From contig JBPPNE010000314.1 in assembly GCA_051306415.1 (NCBI GenBank), positions 1-11,768 on the forward strand: a stretch of 11,768 bases of DNA, written 5' to 3'. This stretch comes from CBDDRG01 sp051306415. GTDB lineage: Bacteria; Pseudomonadota; Gammaproteobacteria; Pseudomonadales; Porticoccaceae. Shown piece after piece: positions 1 to 6,765 of the stretch. The position numbers were made by a program, and so were the translations under genes. A model generated the notes under the pieces. It was not told the DNA's origin. It did no database searches and saw nothing but the letters and a program-made list of their open reading frames with translations. Every line of letters starts with the position of its first letter. The stretch's first letter is position 1.

Positions 1-6
1 GTCATC

Positions 7-28
7 ATTGACTCCGAATTGACTCCGA
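7..28. repeat. Perfect 11-bp tandem duplication (ATTGACTCCGA x2)
   Basis: Two adjacent identical copies of ATTGACTCCGA occupy 7-17 and 18-28. On the minus strand each copy reads TCGGAGTCAAT, so each supplies a GGAG that could act as a Shine-Dalgarno sequence. The minus-strand ATG at 8-6 follows directly, with a second ATG at 5-3. The duplication therefore lies exactly in the expected ribosome-binding region of the gene that would follow tsaE, which by usual gammaproteobacterial order is amiB. Only the first 8 nt of that putative gene are inside the window, so its identity cannot be seen. Confidence 0.75.
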
Positions 29-122
29 TATCCCTCACTATATTATTGCCCCGACATCATCTGTGTGGGAAAGCCCGACACTCGACTCGCTGACCTTACG
101 AGCGGCCGAACTACCCCCACCA

Positions 123-593
123 CTATTTTTCCCCTAACTCCAGACGCTCCAATACTTTGTCCCCAACGGCCGTTTCTGCCACCAGGCGAACCGTGCGGCC
201 ACCGTCACCTGATAGCTCAATGATAATTCTCAAATCCGGTTGCGGCAGCTTTCCTTCCCCGCGCTCAGGCCATTCAATTAAACAGCTGCTGGCGCCATCA
301 AAATAGTCACGGATACCGATGAACTCCAATTCGTCCGCACTACCCAGTCGATACAAATCAAAGTGATATAGCACACCGGCAGCCAGGGCATAGGGCTCGA
401 CGAGGGTATAGGTCGGACTTTTGACGGCACCGCCATGACCCTTTGCCCGCAGGATACCTCGACACAATGTCGTCTTGCCGGCACCCAGACCTCCCTGTAG
501 ATAGACCACGCCGGCCTCGAGGGCTCTACCCAGCGCCTCCCCGCAAGCCACCATCGCGGCCTCATCGGCCGCCAAATAGATTATAGAATTCAT
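123..593 (-). CDS. tsaE: tRNA threonylcarbamoyladenosine biosynthesis ATPase TsaE
   Basis: This 156-residue protein has the usual TsaE length. TsaE is the P-loop ATPase that works with TsaB and TsaD to make N6-threonylcarbamoyladenosine at position 37 of ANN-decoding tRNAs in the cytoplasm. A Walker A motif, GGLGAGKTT, is at residues 34-42. The family motifs SPTYTLVEPY (59-68), HFDLYRL (77-83) and IEWPERG (106-112) follow in the normal order. The ATG overlaps the nnr stop codon as TAATG, and I see no good Shine-Dalgarno sequence, so translation is probably coupled to nnr. The nnr-tsaE order is standard in gammaproteobacteria, usually followed by amiB and mutL. Identification is secure. Confidence 0.97.
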   Translation of the reverse strand: MNSIIYLAADEAAMVACGEALGRALEAGVVYLQGGLGAGKTTLCRGILRAKGHGGAVKSPTYTLVEPYALAAGVLYHFDLYRLGSADELEFIGIRDYFDGASSCLIEWPERGEGKLPQPDLRIIIELSGDGGRTVRLVAETAVGDKVLERLELGEK

Positions 594-2092
594 TATATTT
601 TATTGGCAAGTCTTTGTATTGTAGATAACAAATCCGTTGCCAGCAACCCCCGCTCGCCCGCTGCAAGCACCACCGAATCGGCCGCTTCCGCATGCAGGCA
701 GACACCGAGCCGAGCAGCCAGGGGCGCCCCCAGGCCTTGGGCGAGCAGCCCGCCGATAACCCCACTCAGCACATCACCCATACCACCCGTGGCCATGCCT
801 GGATTCCCCGCTGTGCAGAGGCCAATGAGGCTGTCTCCACTAGAGACAATCAGGCTGCCAGCACCCTTGAGCACCAAGGTACCCGGGTACTTTTCGAGCA
901 GCGCCCGGCTCGTCGCAAAGCGGTCGCGCTGCACTTCTGCGCTGCCAATGCCGAGCAAACGCGCGGCTTCGCCTGGGTGCGGCGTTAGAATCCAGCGGCC
1001 CGCGTCTCCCCAGGGCGCCACTCGGCCGTCGGCGAGAATATTCAGCGCATCGGCGTCCACCACCATCGGCAAGCCGCTCTTGACCGCTTTTTGCAGCAGC
1101 TGTTCCGACCAGGGCGAACGGCCGAGACCGGGACCAACCACCAGCACCGATGGCCCGCTCAGCCAGGGTTCGAGCTCCTGACCCGAGTCCACCCCCTTGA
1201 CCATCAGCTCGGGGCGACGAGCCAACAATGCGGCAACGTGGGCGGGGCGGGTGGCAACGCTGACTAGCCCGGCGCCAACCCGGAGCGCCGCCTCCGCAGC
1301 CATCGCCGCCGCACCACCGAAGCCGGTGTCGCCACCGATCACCAGAACATGGCCAAAATGGCCTTTGTGGGCGTCCCGCGCGCGGGCGGGGAACTGTGCC
1401 ATCAGTCGACCCAGGTCAAGCCGTTCAACATCGGCGGGAACATCTTGATAAACCGCGGCCGGCACATCCAGGTCTCGCAATACAACAGCTCCGCAAAGGG
1501 CCGGCCCACGCCCGGTGAACAGCCCGCGCTTGAGACCGATAAAGCTGACCGTGACATCGGCCTTCACCGCCACGCCGAGCTCGGCGCCGGTGTCGCTGCA
1601 CAGTCCCGACGGAATGTCGACGGCCAGCACCGGCAATCCCACCGCATTGATAATTCGAATTGCACTCTGATAACGCTCGCGCACCTCACCCGCCAAGCCG
1701 ATACCCAGCAGCGCATCCACGACTACCCCACCGTCCAGCGCCAGAGCAGGAGAAAACAGCGCCATGGCAACAATTTGCTGACGGGCAAAATTCCACGCCT
1801 CGCGGGCGTCCCCACGCAGATTACTTTCGTCGACCAACTGCACCACCTGCACGGCAATGCCTTTCTGCGCAGCGAGGCCGGCCATGATGTAACCATCACC
1901 GGCGTTGTTACCACCGCCGCAAAACACCGTGATTCGCGCTGGCCGCGGCCAGCGCGCGAGCAGCACATCAAGCGCGGCTCGCGCTGCCCGCTTCATCAGG
2001 ACAATCCCCGGAATACCCTGTTCCACGATGGCGCGTCGATCCAGTTCGCGCACCTGAGCCGCGGTGTATAGCCGGTTGGATAATTCAGTCAT
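593..2092 (-). CDS. nnr: Bifunctional NAD(P)H-hydrate epimerase / ADP-dependent NAD(P)H-hydrate dehydratase
   Basis: This two-domain enzyme repairs hydrated NADH and NADPH. The N-terminal YjeF_N domain interconverts the R and S epimers, and the C-terminal ribokinase-like domain dehydrates S-NAD(P)HX using ADP. I prefer the ATG at 2092 (499 residues) to an in-frame GTG three codons upstream, because GGGTG lies 7 nt before the ATG. Numbering from this ATG, the epimerase domain shows GGGNNAGDG at about 59-67, VDALLGIGL at about 125-133 and DIPSGL at about 159-164. The dehydratase domain shows HKGHFG (about 242), VVGPGLGR (about 318), DADALN (about 346), TPHPGE (about 370) and the signature GNPGMATGGMGDVLSG beginning at about 429. 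Full length and intact. The stop overlaps the tsaE start. Confidence 0.97.
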   Translation of the reverse strand: MTELSNRLYTAAQVRELDRRAIVEQGIPGIVLMKRAARAALDVLLARWPRPARITVFCGGGNNAGDGYIMAGLAAQKGIAVQVVQLVDESNLRGDAREAWNFARQQIVAMALFSPALALDGGVVVDALLGIGLAGEVRERYQSAIRIINAVGLPVLAVDIPSGLCSDTGAELGVAVKADVTVSFIGLKRGLFTGRGPALCGAVVLRDLDVPAAVYQDVPADVERLDLGRLMAQFPARARDAHKGHFGHVLVIGGDTGFGGAAAMAAEAALRVGAGLVSVATRPAHVAALLARRPELMVKGVDSGQELEPWLSGPSVLVVGPGLGRSPWSEQLLQKAVKSGLPMVVDADALNILADGRVAPWGDAGRWILTPHPGEAARLLGIGSAEVQRDRFATSRALLEKYPGTLVLKGAGSLIVSSGDSLIGLCTAGNPGMATGGMGDVLSGVIGGLLAQGLGAPLAARLGVCLHAEAADSVVLAAGERGLLATDLLSTIQRLANKI

Positions 2093-2124
2093 GGTTTGCA
2101 CCCAGTCAGGTAAAATCTGCGGGG

Positions 2125-2130
2125 ATTATA
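2125..2130 (-). promoter_or_regulatory. Candidate -10 box of the nnr-tsaE operon
   Basis: The minus strand carries a perfect TATAAT (plus strand ATTATA) 32 nt upstream of the nnr ATG, in the 65-bp gap between divergent nnr and queG. The best -35 candidate is TGGCCA at a short 15-bp spacing, so only the -10 is convincing. Transcription would start near 2118 and give a leader of about 26 nt. I could not find an equally good promoter for queG in the same gap. Confidence 0.4.
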
Positions 2131-2157
2131 GAGTAAGCCCCTCACTGGCCACGATGA

Positions 2158-3279
2158 ATGATGCCCGACACTGAAACCCGCTTGCACCCGGATCTCGCCG
2201 CGAAAATTCGCGCGTGGGGACGTGAACTGGGTTTTCAGCAGGTGGGAATTACCAACATCGATCTGCACGATGCGGGCAGCAAACTACGCGAATGGCTCGC
2301 GCGGGGCTTCAATGGCACCATGGACTGGATGTCCGCCCACGGCGACAAGCGCTGGCAACCGGATCAGCTGTTGCCAGGCACCCTTTCGGTGATCAGCGTG
2401 CGCATGGATTACCTACCCGCAGATACAGGGCTGATCGCCTGTCTTCGCGACGGCGAAAAAGCCTATCTGTCCCGCTACGCGCTGGGGCGTGATTACCACA
2501 AGCTGATTCGCAGCCGCCTGGCCATTCTCGCCCGGCAAATTGAGCAGGAAGCCGGTGCACCGGTGGTCCAGCGGCCGTTTGTGGACAGCGCTCCCGTCAT
2601 GGAAAAACCGCTAGCCGAAAAAGCCGGGCTCGGCTGGATCGGCAAAAATACCCTGCTCCTCAACTGCAGCGCCGGATCCTGGTTTTTTCTCGGCGAACTC
2701 TTCACCAGCTTGCCACTGCCGCCAGATCATCCGTTATCGCAAGGAAGTTGCGGCAACTGTCGCGCCTGCCTGAAAATTTGCCCAACCGACGCCTTTGCCG
2801 AGCCCTATGTGCTCGATGCCCGCCGCTGTATCTCCTATCTGACCATCGAGCACAAAGGCAGCATTCCAGAAGAGTTTCGCGCCGCCATGGGCAACCGGGT
2901 ATTTGGCTGCGATGACTGCCAGATCATCTGCCCCTGGAACCGCTTTGCCAAAGCAACAACTGAAGCGGCCTTCCGTCCGCGCCACAATCTCGACAACAGC
3001 GAGCTGGCCACCCTGTTCCTGTGGACGGAGGAAGAGTTTCTCGCGAATACTGAAGGCTCCCCCATCCGCCGCATCGGCCATGAACGCTGGTTGCGCAATC
3101 TGGCGGTGGGCCTTGGCAATGCGCCCACTGTTGCAGCCGTCGTCAACGCACTCGCGGCGAGACAGCAGCACCCCTCTGAACTGGTGCGCGAGCACGTCCT
3201 CTGGGCACTCAATCGCCACCGCGGCCAGCAACGCGCCGCACGAGGTGGATCGGCAAAACCGGAGAATGTCGACGGTTGA
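2158..3279 (+). CDS. queG: Epoxyqueuosine reductase QueG
   Basis: QueG is a cobalamin- and iron-sulfur-dependent reductase that converts epoxyqueuosine to queuosine in the wobble position of GUN tRNAs, the last step of the pathway. The 373 residues match family length. The cobalamin and substrate region includes FVDSAPVMEKPLAEKAGLGW at 141-160, with the likely proton-donating Asp at 143. The first 4Fe-4S motif is CGNCRACLKICP (Cys 198, 201, 204, 208). The second uses Cys 224 and CDDCQIICPW (251, 254, 258). The C-terminus is a HEAT-like helical tail. The start is one of two adjacent in-frame ATGs (2158 or 2161). A third, out-of-frame ATG at 2154 runs into a stop within seven codons. Its divergence from nnr-tsaE is the usual gammaproteobacterial arrangement. 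Confidence 0.97.
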   Translation: MMPDTETRLHPDLAAKIRAWGRELGFQQVGITNIDLHDAGSKLREWLARGFNGTMDWMSAHGDKRWQPDQLLPGTLSVISVRMDYLPADTGLIACLRDGEKAYLSRYALGRDYHKLIRSRLAILARQIEQEAGAPVVQRPFVDSAPVMEKPLAEKAGLGWIGKNTLLLNCSAGSWFFLGELFTSLPLPPDHPLSQGSCGNCRACLKICPTDAFAEPYVLDARRCISYLTIEHKGSIPEEFRAAMGNRVFGCDDCQIICPWNRFAKATTEAAFRPRHNLDNSELATLFLWTEEEFLANTEGSPIRRIGHERWLRNLAVGLGNAPTVAAVVNALAARQQHPSELVREHVLWALNRHRGQQRAARGGSAKPENVDG

Positions 3280-3304
3280 TATCGACGCCTAGAATGGCTA
3301 TAGT
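3276..3304 (+). promoter_or_regulatory. rpsT promoter overlapping the end of queG
   Basis: A near-consensus sigma-70 promoter is visible: TTGATA (3276-3281), a 17-bp spacer, then TATAGT (3299-3304). The -35 element overlaps the queG stop codon (3277-3279). A GC-rich discriminator (GCTCCGCCC) follows the -10, as is common for growth-rate and ppGpp-controlled ribosomal promoters. Transcription would begin near 3311, giving a leader of about 37 nt before the TTG start of rpsT. Confidence 0.7.
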
Positions 3305-3347
3305 GCTCCGCCCAAAATCAGAACCCCGTAGACAGGAGCAACCTCCG

Positions 3348-3617
3348 TTGGCAAATACCGCTCAAGCCCGTAAACGCGCCCGTCAAGGCGAAAAACGCCG
3401 GCGCCACAACGCCAGCCTGCGATCAATGGCCCGCACCTATCTGAAAAAAGTGAACACCGCCATTGAAGCCGGTGATCTCGATGCCGCCCGCGCCGCCTAT
3501 GTCGCCGCGGTGCCCGTTATCGACCGGGTCGCCGACAAAGGCGGGCTGATGCACAAGAACAAGGCGGCTCGCCACAAGAGCCGCCTGAACGCAAAAATCA
3601 AAGCGCTAGCACTGTAA
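3348..3617 (+). CDS. rpsT: 30S ribosomal protein S20 (TTG start)
   Basis: S20 is a primary 16S rRNA-binding protein of the small subunit. The 89-residue product begins MANTAQARKRARQ and contains the family-typical HNASLRSMARTYLKKV, AIEAGD and HKNKAARHKSRLNAKI segments. The start is TTG at 3348, preceded by CAGGAG with GGAG 9 nt upstream. No ATG gives a sensible N-terminus, because the upstream in-frame ATG would add 24 unrelated residues. Escherichia coli rpsT also starts with UUG and is repressed by its own product, so similar autoregulation is likely, though this is inferred. It has its own promoter and a strong terminator, so it is probably monocistronic. Confidence 0.97.
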   Translation: MANTAQARKRARQGEKRRRHNASLRSMARTYLKKVNTAIEAGDLDAARAAYVAAVPVIDRVADKGGLMHKNKAARHKSRLNAKIKALAL

Positions 3618-3672
3618 GAGCGTTAAAACGCCAGAATCAAGTCCGCCCTGCAGCCCATGCCGGGGCTGACAT

Positions 3673-3708
3673 AAAAAATGCCTGCCACCACTTTGGCAGG
3701 CATTTTTT
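3673..3708. terminator. Bidirectional intrinsic terminator after rpsT
   Basis: A perfect 15-bp inverted repeat (3673-3687 and 3694-3708) has the six-base loop CCACTT. The stem core is TGCCTGCCA/TGGCAGGCA and is flanked by A6 and T6, so it reads as a terminator on both strands. It lies 55 nt after the rpsT stop and 38 nt beyond the stop of the convergent short-chain dehydrogenase, serving both. A smaller hairpin, CAGCCC/GGGCTG (3651-3656 with 3663-3668), precedes it. Confidence 0.93.
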
Positions 3709-3746
3709 ATGGGCAATTGGCTTGTGATCGTTAGCTGCTGGCCGTA

Positions 3747-4478
3747 TCAGCCCCTGCCCAAATAAGGCTGGGATACTGGCAGAATCACCGTTTCAAGCAT
3801 ATTCACATTATCTGGCAAGGACGCCACGGTAACGACCACATCGGCAATATCTTCAACTGTCATCACCCCCTCCCGCTCTGCTACTTGCGGCGATTTTGTC
3901 CAGATGTCAGTCATCACATTGCCTGGGTGGACGCAGCTAACCGCGATATTGAATGGCCGCAGCTCCAATGCCAGCGCCTTGGTAAACCCAGCAACGGCAA
4001 ACTTCGACGTCGTGTAAGGAGTACTTTTGACGCGGGGCATCTGCCCGGAAATACTACCGATATTGATGATCTTGCCGCTGCCACGCGGCTTCATCAGCGT
4101 CGCCGCTGCACGGGAGCATAAAAACATCCCAGTCACATTAACCGCTTGAACTCGCAGCCAGTCCGCCAAACTGATGTCGTCAATGTGGCCAGAAACGGCG
4201 ATCCCGGCGTTATTGACCAGGATATCCAGCTGGCCACAATGCTGCTGGACCCAGCCAAACAGTCCACTGACGGCCTCTTCAGACGCCACATCGGCTGCCA
4301 CAGCGTGCGCCACTCCACCACTGGCAGTTATCTCATCGGCTACCGCCTGCAAACTGTTTTGATCCCGCGATGCCAGTACCACCCTGCAGTCCCTGGCTGC
4401 GAGAGCGATACCGATACCGCGGCCGATACCTTTGCTCGCGCCGGTGACAATGGCGACTTTGTTTGTCAGTGATTGCAT
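3747..4478 (-). CDS. Short-chain dehydrogenase/reductase (classical SDR, probably NADP-dependent)
   Basis: A 243-residue classical SDR of the FabG/3-oxoacyl reductase-like type, the family's usual size. The Rossmann glycine motif TGASKGIG is at 12-19, an Asp typical of the cofactor adenine pocket at about 63, NNAG at 89-92 and the structural Asn at 114. The catalytic Ser is at 142 and the YxxxK motif is Tyr155/Lys159, followed by HPG at 184-186. Ser-Arg at the end of the second strand (37-38) favours NADP(H). The ATG at 4478 is preferred over a TTG one codon upstream, with GGAGG 4 nt before it. The substrate cannot be told from sequence. It is divergent from the amidohydrolase gene, and a small open frame ends 18 nt upstream. 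Confidence 0.93.
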   Translation of the reverse strand: MQSLTNKVAIVTGASKGIGRGIGIALAARDCRVVLASRDQNSLQAVADEITASGGVAHAVAADVASEEAVSGLFGWVQQHCGQLDILVNNAGIAVSGHIDDISLADWLRVQAVNVTGMFLCSRAAATLMKPRGSGKIINIGSISGQMPRVKSTPYTTSKFAVAGFTKALALELRPFNIAVSCVHPGNVMTDIWTKSPQVAEREGVMTVEDIADVVVTVASLPDNVNMLETVILPVSQPYLGRG

Positions 4479-4761
4479 CAATCCTCCGCTTTTTCGTTAA
4501 TCGCCAAACTGGCCGAGCCAGAAGCGAACGGCCCGTTGCCCCACCAGCGTGTTGCGCCGCCGGAGCATGGATAACCCGACCAGCATACCCCCCTACAACC
4601 TGCAGAGGATAAGTATAGATTCATGTCAGGGCGGTACGGGGCATAACAATACACGTCAATACTCTTTGGTCAATCAGGTTACCGGTCATTAACAACAGTT
4701 GATTTGAGTCAATGCATTGCGCAAGAATAGCGGCCGACTTTATCTACCCGCGGACTACATC
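4479..4761. promoter_or_regulatory. Divergent intergenic control region between SDR and amidohydrolase
   Basis: This 283-bp gap must carry promoters for both divergent genes. The right half (4620-4735) is visibly AT-richer than its surroundings and contains GTCAAT three times (4655, 4669, 4708) plus GTCATT at 4685, which could be regulator half-sites. TTGATT (4699) with AAGAAT 18 bp later is a poor plus-strand promoter candidate. No clean sigma-70 pair was found for either direction. The left half holds the small minus-strand open frame. Confidence 0.35.
4497..4586 (-). CDS. Possible 29-residue small ORF upstream of the SDR gene
   Basis: An ATG-started minus-strand frame encodes MLVGLSMLRRRNTLVGQRAV followed by RFWLGQFGD and ends in TAA 18 nt before the dehydrogenase start. 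An internal ATG at 4568 would give 23 residues. The peptide is basic with an aromatic/hydrophobic end. A G-rich run directly abuts the first ATG but is too close for a good ribosome-binding site. A TATACT element lies about 25 nt upstream of the first ATG. It could be a leader peptide, a decayed gene end or chance. I do not recognise it. Confidence 0.2.
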   Translation of the reverse strand: MLVGLSMLRRRNTLVGQRAVRFWLGQFGD

Positions 4762-6636
4762 ATGAAACAACTGAACCGTTGCGACACTCTCATCAAAAAC
4801 GCCCTGGTATTTGACGGCAGCGGAGCGATGCCGCGAGTCGAGGATGTGGCAGTCCTCGACGGCAAAATCCTCGCGCGCGGCCCCAACCTGCAAGTCGAGA
4901 GCGCCGGAGAAACCGTCAACGCACAGGGCAAATGGCTAATGCCCGGGCTGCTCGATATTCACACCCACCTCGACCTTGAAGTCGAGGTCAACCCAGGACT
5001 CGGCGAAGCCGTGCGCCACGGTACCACCACCGTGCTGGTCGGCAATTGCTCACTCGGCACCGCCTTCGGTCCCCAGCTCAGCGGAGACGACAGCCCCATC
5101 ATCGACTGCTTTACGCGGGTCGAGAACATGCCCAAGAGCGTGCTGAAGAAATGCGTTGAGGCGATGACCTGGAGCGATACCGCAGGCTATCTGAAGCACT
5201 TTGACAGCATTCCTCTCGGCCCCAATGTCGCTGCCTTTGTGCCCCACTCCATGCTGCGAATTGAAGTCATGGGCACTGCGGCCTCCGTCACCCGATCCCC
5301 CAGCCCAACGGAGCGGAGAAAGATGTTGGAACTGATGGAGCAAACCCTCGATCAGGGCTACATCGGCCTGTCGACAGATCAGATTGTCTTCCACTATCTG
5401 TCCAATGACCCCAACAAGGACAAACGTATCCCAACACATTTTGCCGAGGACGACGAACTCAAGCCGATGCTCGACATCGTCCGCAAATACGGCCGCGTGT
5501 GGCAAACCAATCCCGATGGCGAGCGCATGGCGCGCACGTTGAAGCGTTATTTCTGGTCGAGCGGGCGCTTTCGCAAACCACTGAAAATATCCGCCCTGAC
5601 AGCGATCGATTTCGTTTCCGTTCCAGGCGTCTGGAAGAAAATGTTGAAGCTGGGTGCTGTGATCAACTCCCGACTGTTCAACGGTCGCATCCACTTCCAG
5701 GCGCTGGGTGGCAGCTTCCGCATGTGGTCCGATGGCATGATTTCACCGGTCTTCGAAGAATTGGCGTCGACTCGCAAGATCATTTCCTGCGAGCAGGACG
5801 ACGTCGCCGGCCGCCTTGCTCTCCTCAACGACCCGCAGTGGCTCGAAGCTTTCAAAGCGGACTGGGAGCGCATGAATAAGCCCGATGCCAAACTGACCAA
5901 GCTGGGTGGAAACAAGGATCAGGCCACTTTCCAGATGAACTTCGCCAAAATGACCTTCGACGACTGCCCGGTACCGAGCTGGAACGGTGACACCCTGGCC
6001 GCGGTTCTCGAACGTCTCACCCAATACAAAAATAGCGGTGGTAAAAGTGGTGCCAAAGATGTGGCCGAGGCGGCGGAGTTCGACCGCTTTCCGGCGCAGG
6101 CGACCCACCCACGGGAGTTCTGGCTCCAGTGCCTACGGCTTTATGACACCCGCTTCCGCTGGTGGTTTGACGTCGCCAATACCAATGAAGACATCGTCGA
6201 ACAGATCCTGTTTGACAAAAATGCGCTACCTGGCTTCAATGATTCCGGTGCCCACCTGACCAATCTGTCATTCTACGATGGCAACCTCGGTACGCTGCGC
6301 ATTGCCCAGAAGCGCGGTATCGCACGGGTCGCAGCGGCGGTTCGTCGCTTGACCCGGGAGCCGGCTGAGTTCTTTGGCTTGGACGTCGGTTCCATAGATC
6401 CCGGTGCCCAGGCCGATATCGTTCTGATCAATCCGGAAAACCTGGAAAAGCACGACATGAACGCTCGCCGTGTCAAGATTTACCACGACATCTTCGAGCA
6501 TGACGTTCTGGTTAACCGTTCCGACGGCGTAGTTGATCAGGTCTATATTCGCGGCCAACGCGCCTGGGAGGATGGCTGTCACTACACGCCAGCGCTCGGT
6601 ACCAAGACCTTGGGGCGAGCACTGCGGGCGTCATGA
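4762..6636 (+). CDS. Amidohydrolase family protein, N-acyl-D-amino-acid deacylase-like
   Basis: A 624-residue cytoplasmic protein of the amidohydrolase superfamily (D-aminoacylase/amidohydrolase 3 group). It should open with a small beta-sandwich (about 5-60), followed by a TIM-barrel. DIHTHLD at 65-71 provides the HxH pair (His67, His69), GNCS places a Cys at 96, FVPHSMLR is at 159-166, GLSTDQ at 202-207 and NDSGAH at 493-498 (Asp494). The C-terminal part has the usual GSIDPGAQADIVLINPE run (543-559). It is longer than classical D-aminoacylases (about 480 residues), with extra helical sequence around 255-460. The two histidines that normally complete the metal site seem to be replaced. I chose the ATG at 4762; an upstream in-frame TTG at 4717 would add 15 unconvincing residues. 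The ribosome-binding site is weak. The fold assignment is sound, but substrate and activity are unknown. Confidence 0.88.
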   Translation: MKQLNRCDTLIKNALVFDGSGAMPRVEDVAVLDGKILARGPNLQVESAGETVNAQGKWLMPGLLDIHTHLDLEVEVNPGLGEAVRHGTTTVLVGNCSLGTAFGPQLSGDDSPIIDCFTRVENMPKSVLKKCVEAMTWSDTAGYLKHFDSIPLGPNVAAFVPHSMLRIEVMGTAASVTRSPSPTERRKMLELMEQTLDQGYIGLSTDQIVFHYLSNDPNKDKRIPTHFAEDDELKPMLDIVRKYGRVWQTNPDGERMARTLKRYFWSSGRFRKPLKISALTAIDFVSVPGVWKKMLKLGAVINSRLFNGRIHFQALGGSFRMWSDGMISPVFEELASTRKIISCEQDDVAGRLALLNDPQWLEAFKADWERMNKPDAKLTKLGGNKDQATFQMNFAKMTFDDCPVPSWNGDTLAAVLERLTQYKNSGGKSGAKDVAEAAEFDRFPAQATHPREFWLQCLRLYDTRFRWWFDVANTNEDIVEQILFDKNALPGFNDSGAHLTNLSFYDGNLGTLRIAQKRGIARVAAAVRRLTREPAEFFGLDVGSIDPGAQADIVLINPENLEKHDMNARRVKIYHDIFEHDVLVNRSDGVVDQVYIRGQRAWEDGCHYTPALGTKTLGRALRAS

Positions 6637-6646
6637 TCAAGCACAG

Positions 6647-6683
6647 GCAACAAAAAACCCGGTTCCGCCGGGTTTTTTGTTGC
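6647..6683. terminator. Bidirectional intrinsic terminator between convergent genes
   Basis: A perfect 16-bp inverted repeat (6647-6662 with 6668-6683) has the five-base loop TTCCG. The stem core is ACCCGG/CCGGGT, flanked by A6 and T6. It begins 10 nt after the amidohydrolase stop and can also end minus-strand transcripts of the TPR gene, whose stop lies 83 nt to the right. Confidence 0.95.
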
Positions 6684-6765
6684 GCGAATACTTTGGTTTG
6701 ACTCGGCGACCGTCGCAGGCCAGCGCCCTCGCAACCCATCGAGTGCTAAAACTCCGGGTTGCCGG

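Noticed and set aside
1349..2071. 240-codon plus-strand open frame opposite nnr
   Set aside because: It is antisense to the well-conserved epimerase domain. Its composition (many His, Gln, Arg) is not protein-like and it lacks motifs.
5050..5694. 214-codon minus-strand open frame opposite the amidohydrolase
   Set aside because: Shadow of a clear amidohydrolase reading frame, with no domain and no ribosome-binding site noted.
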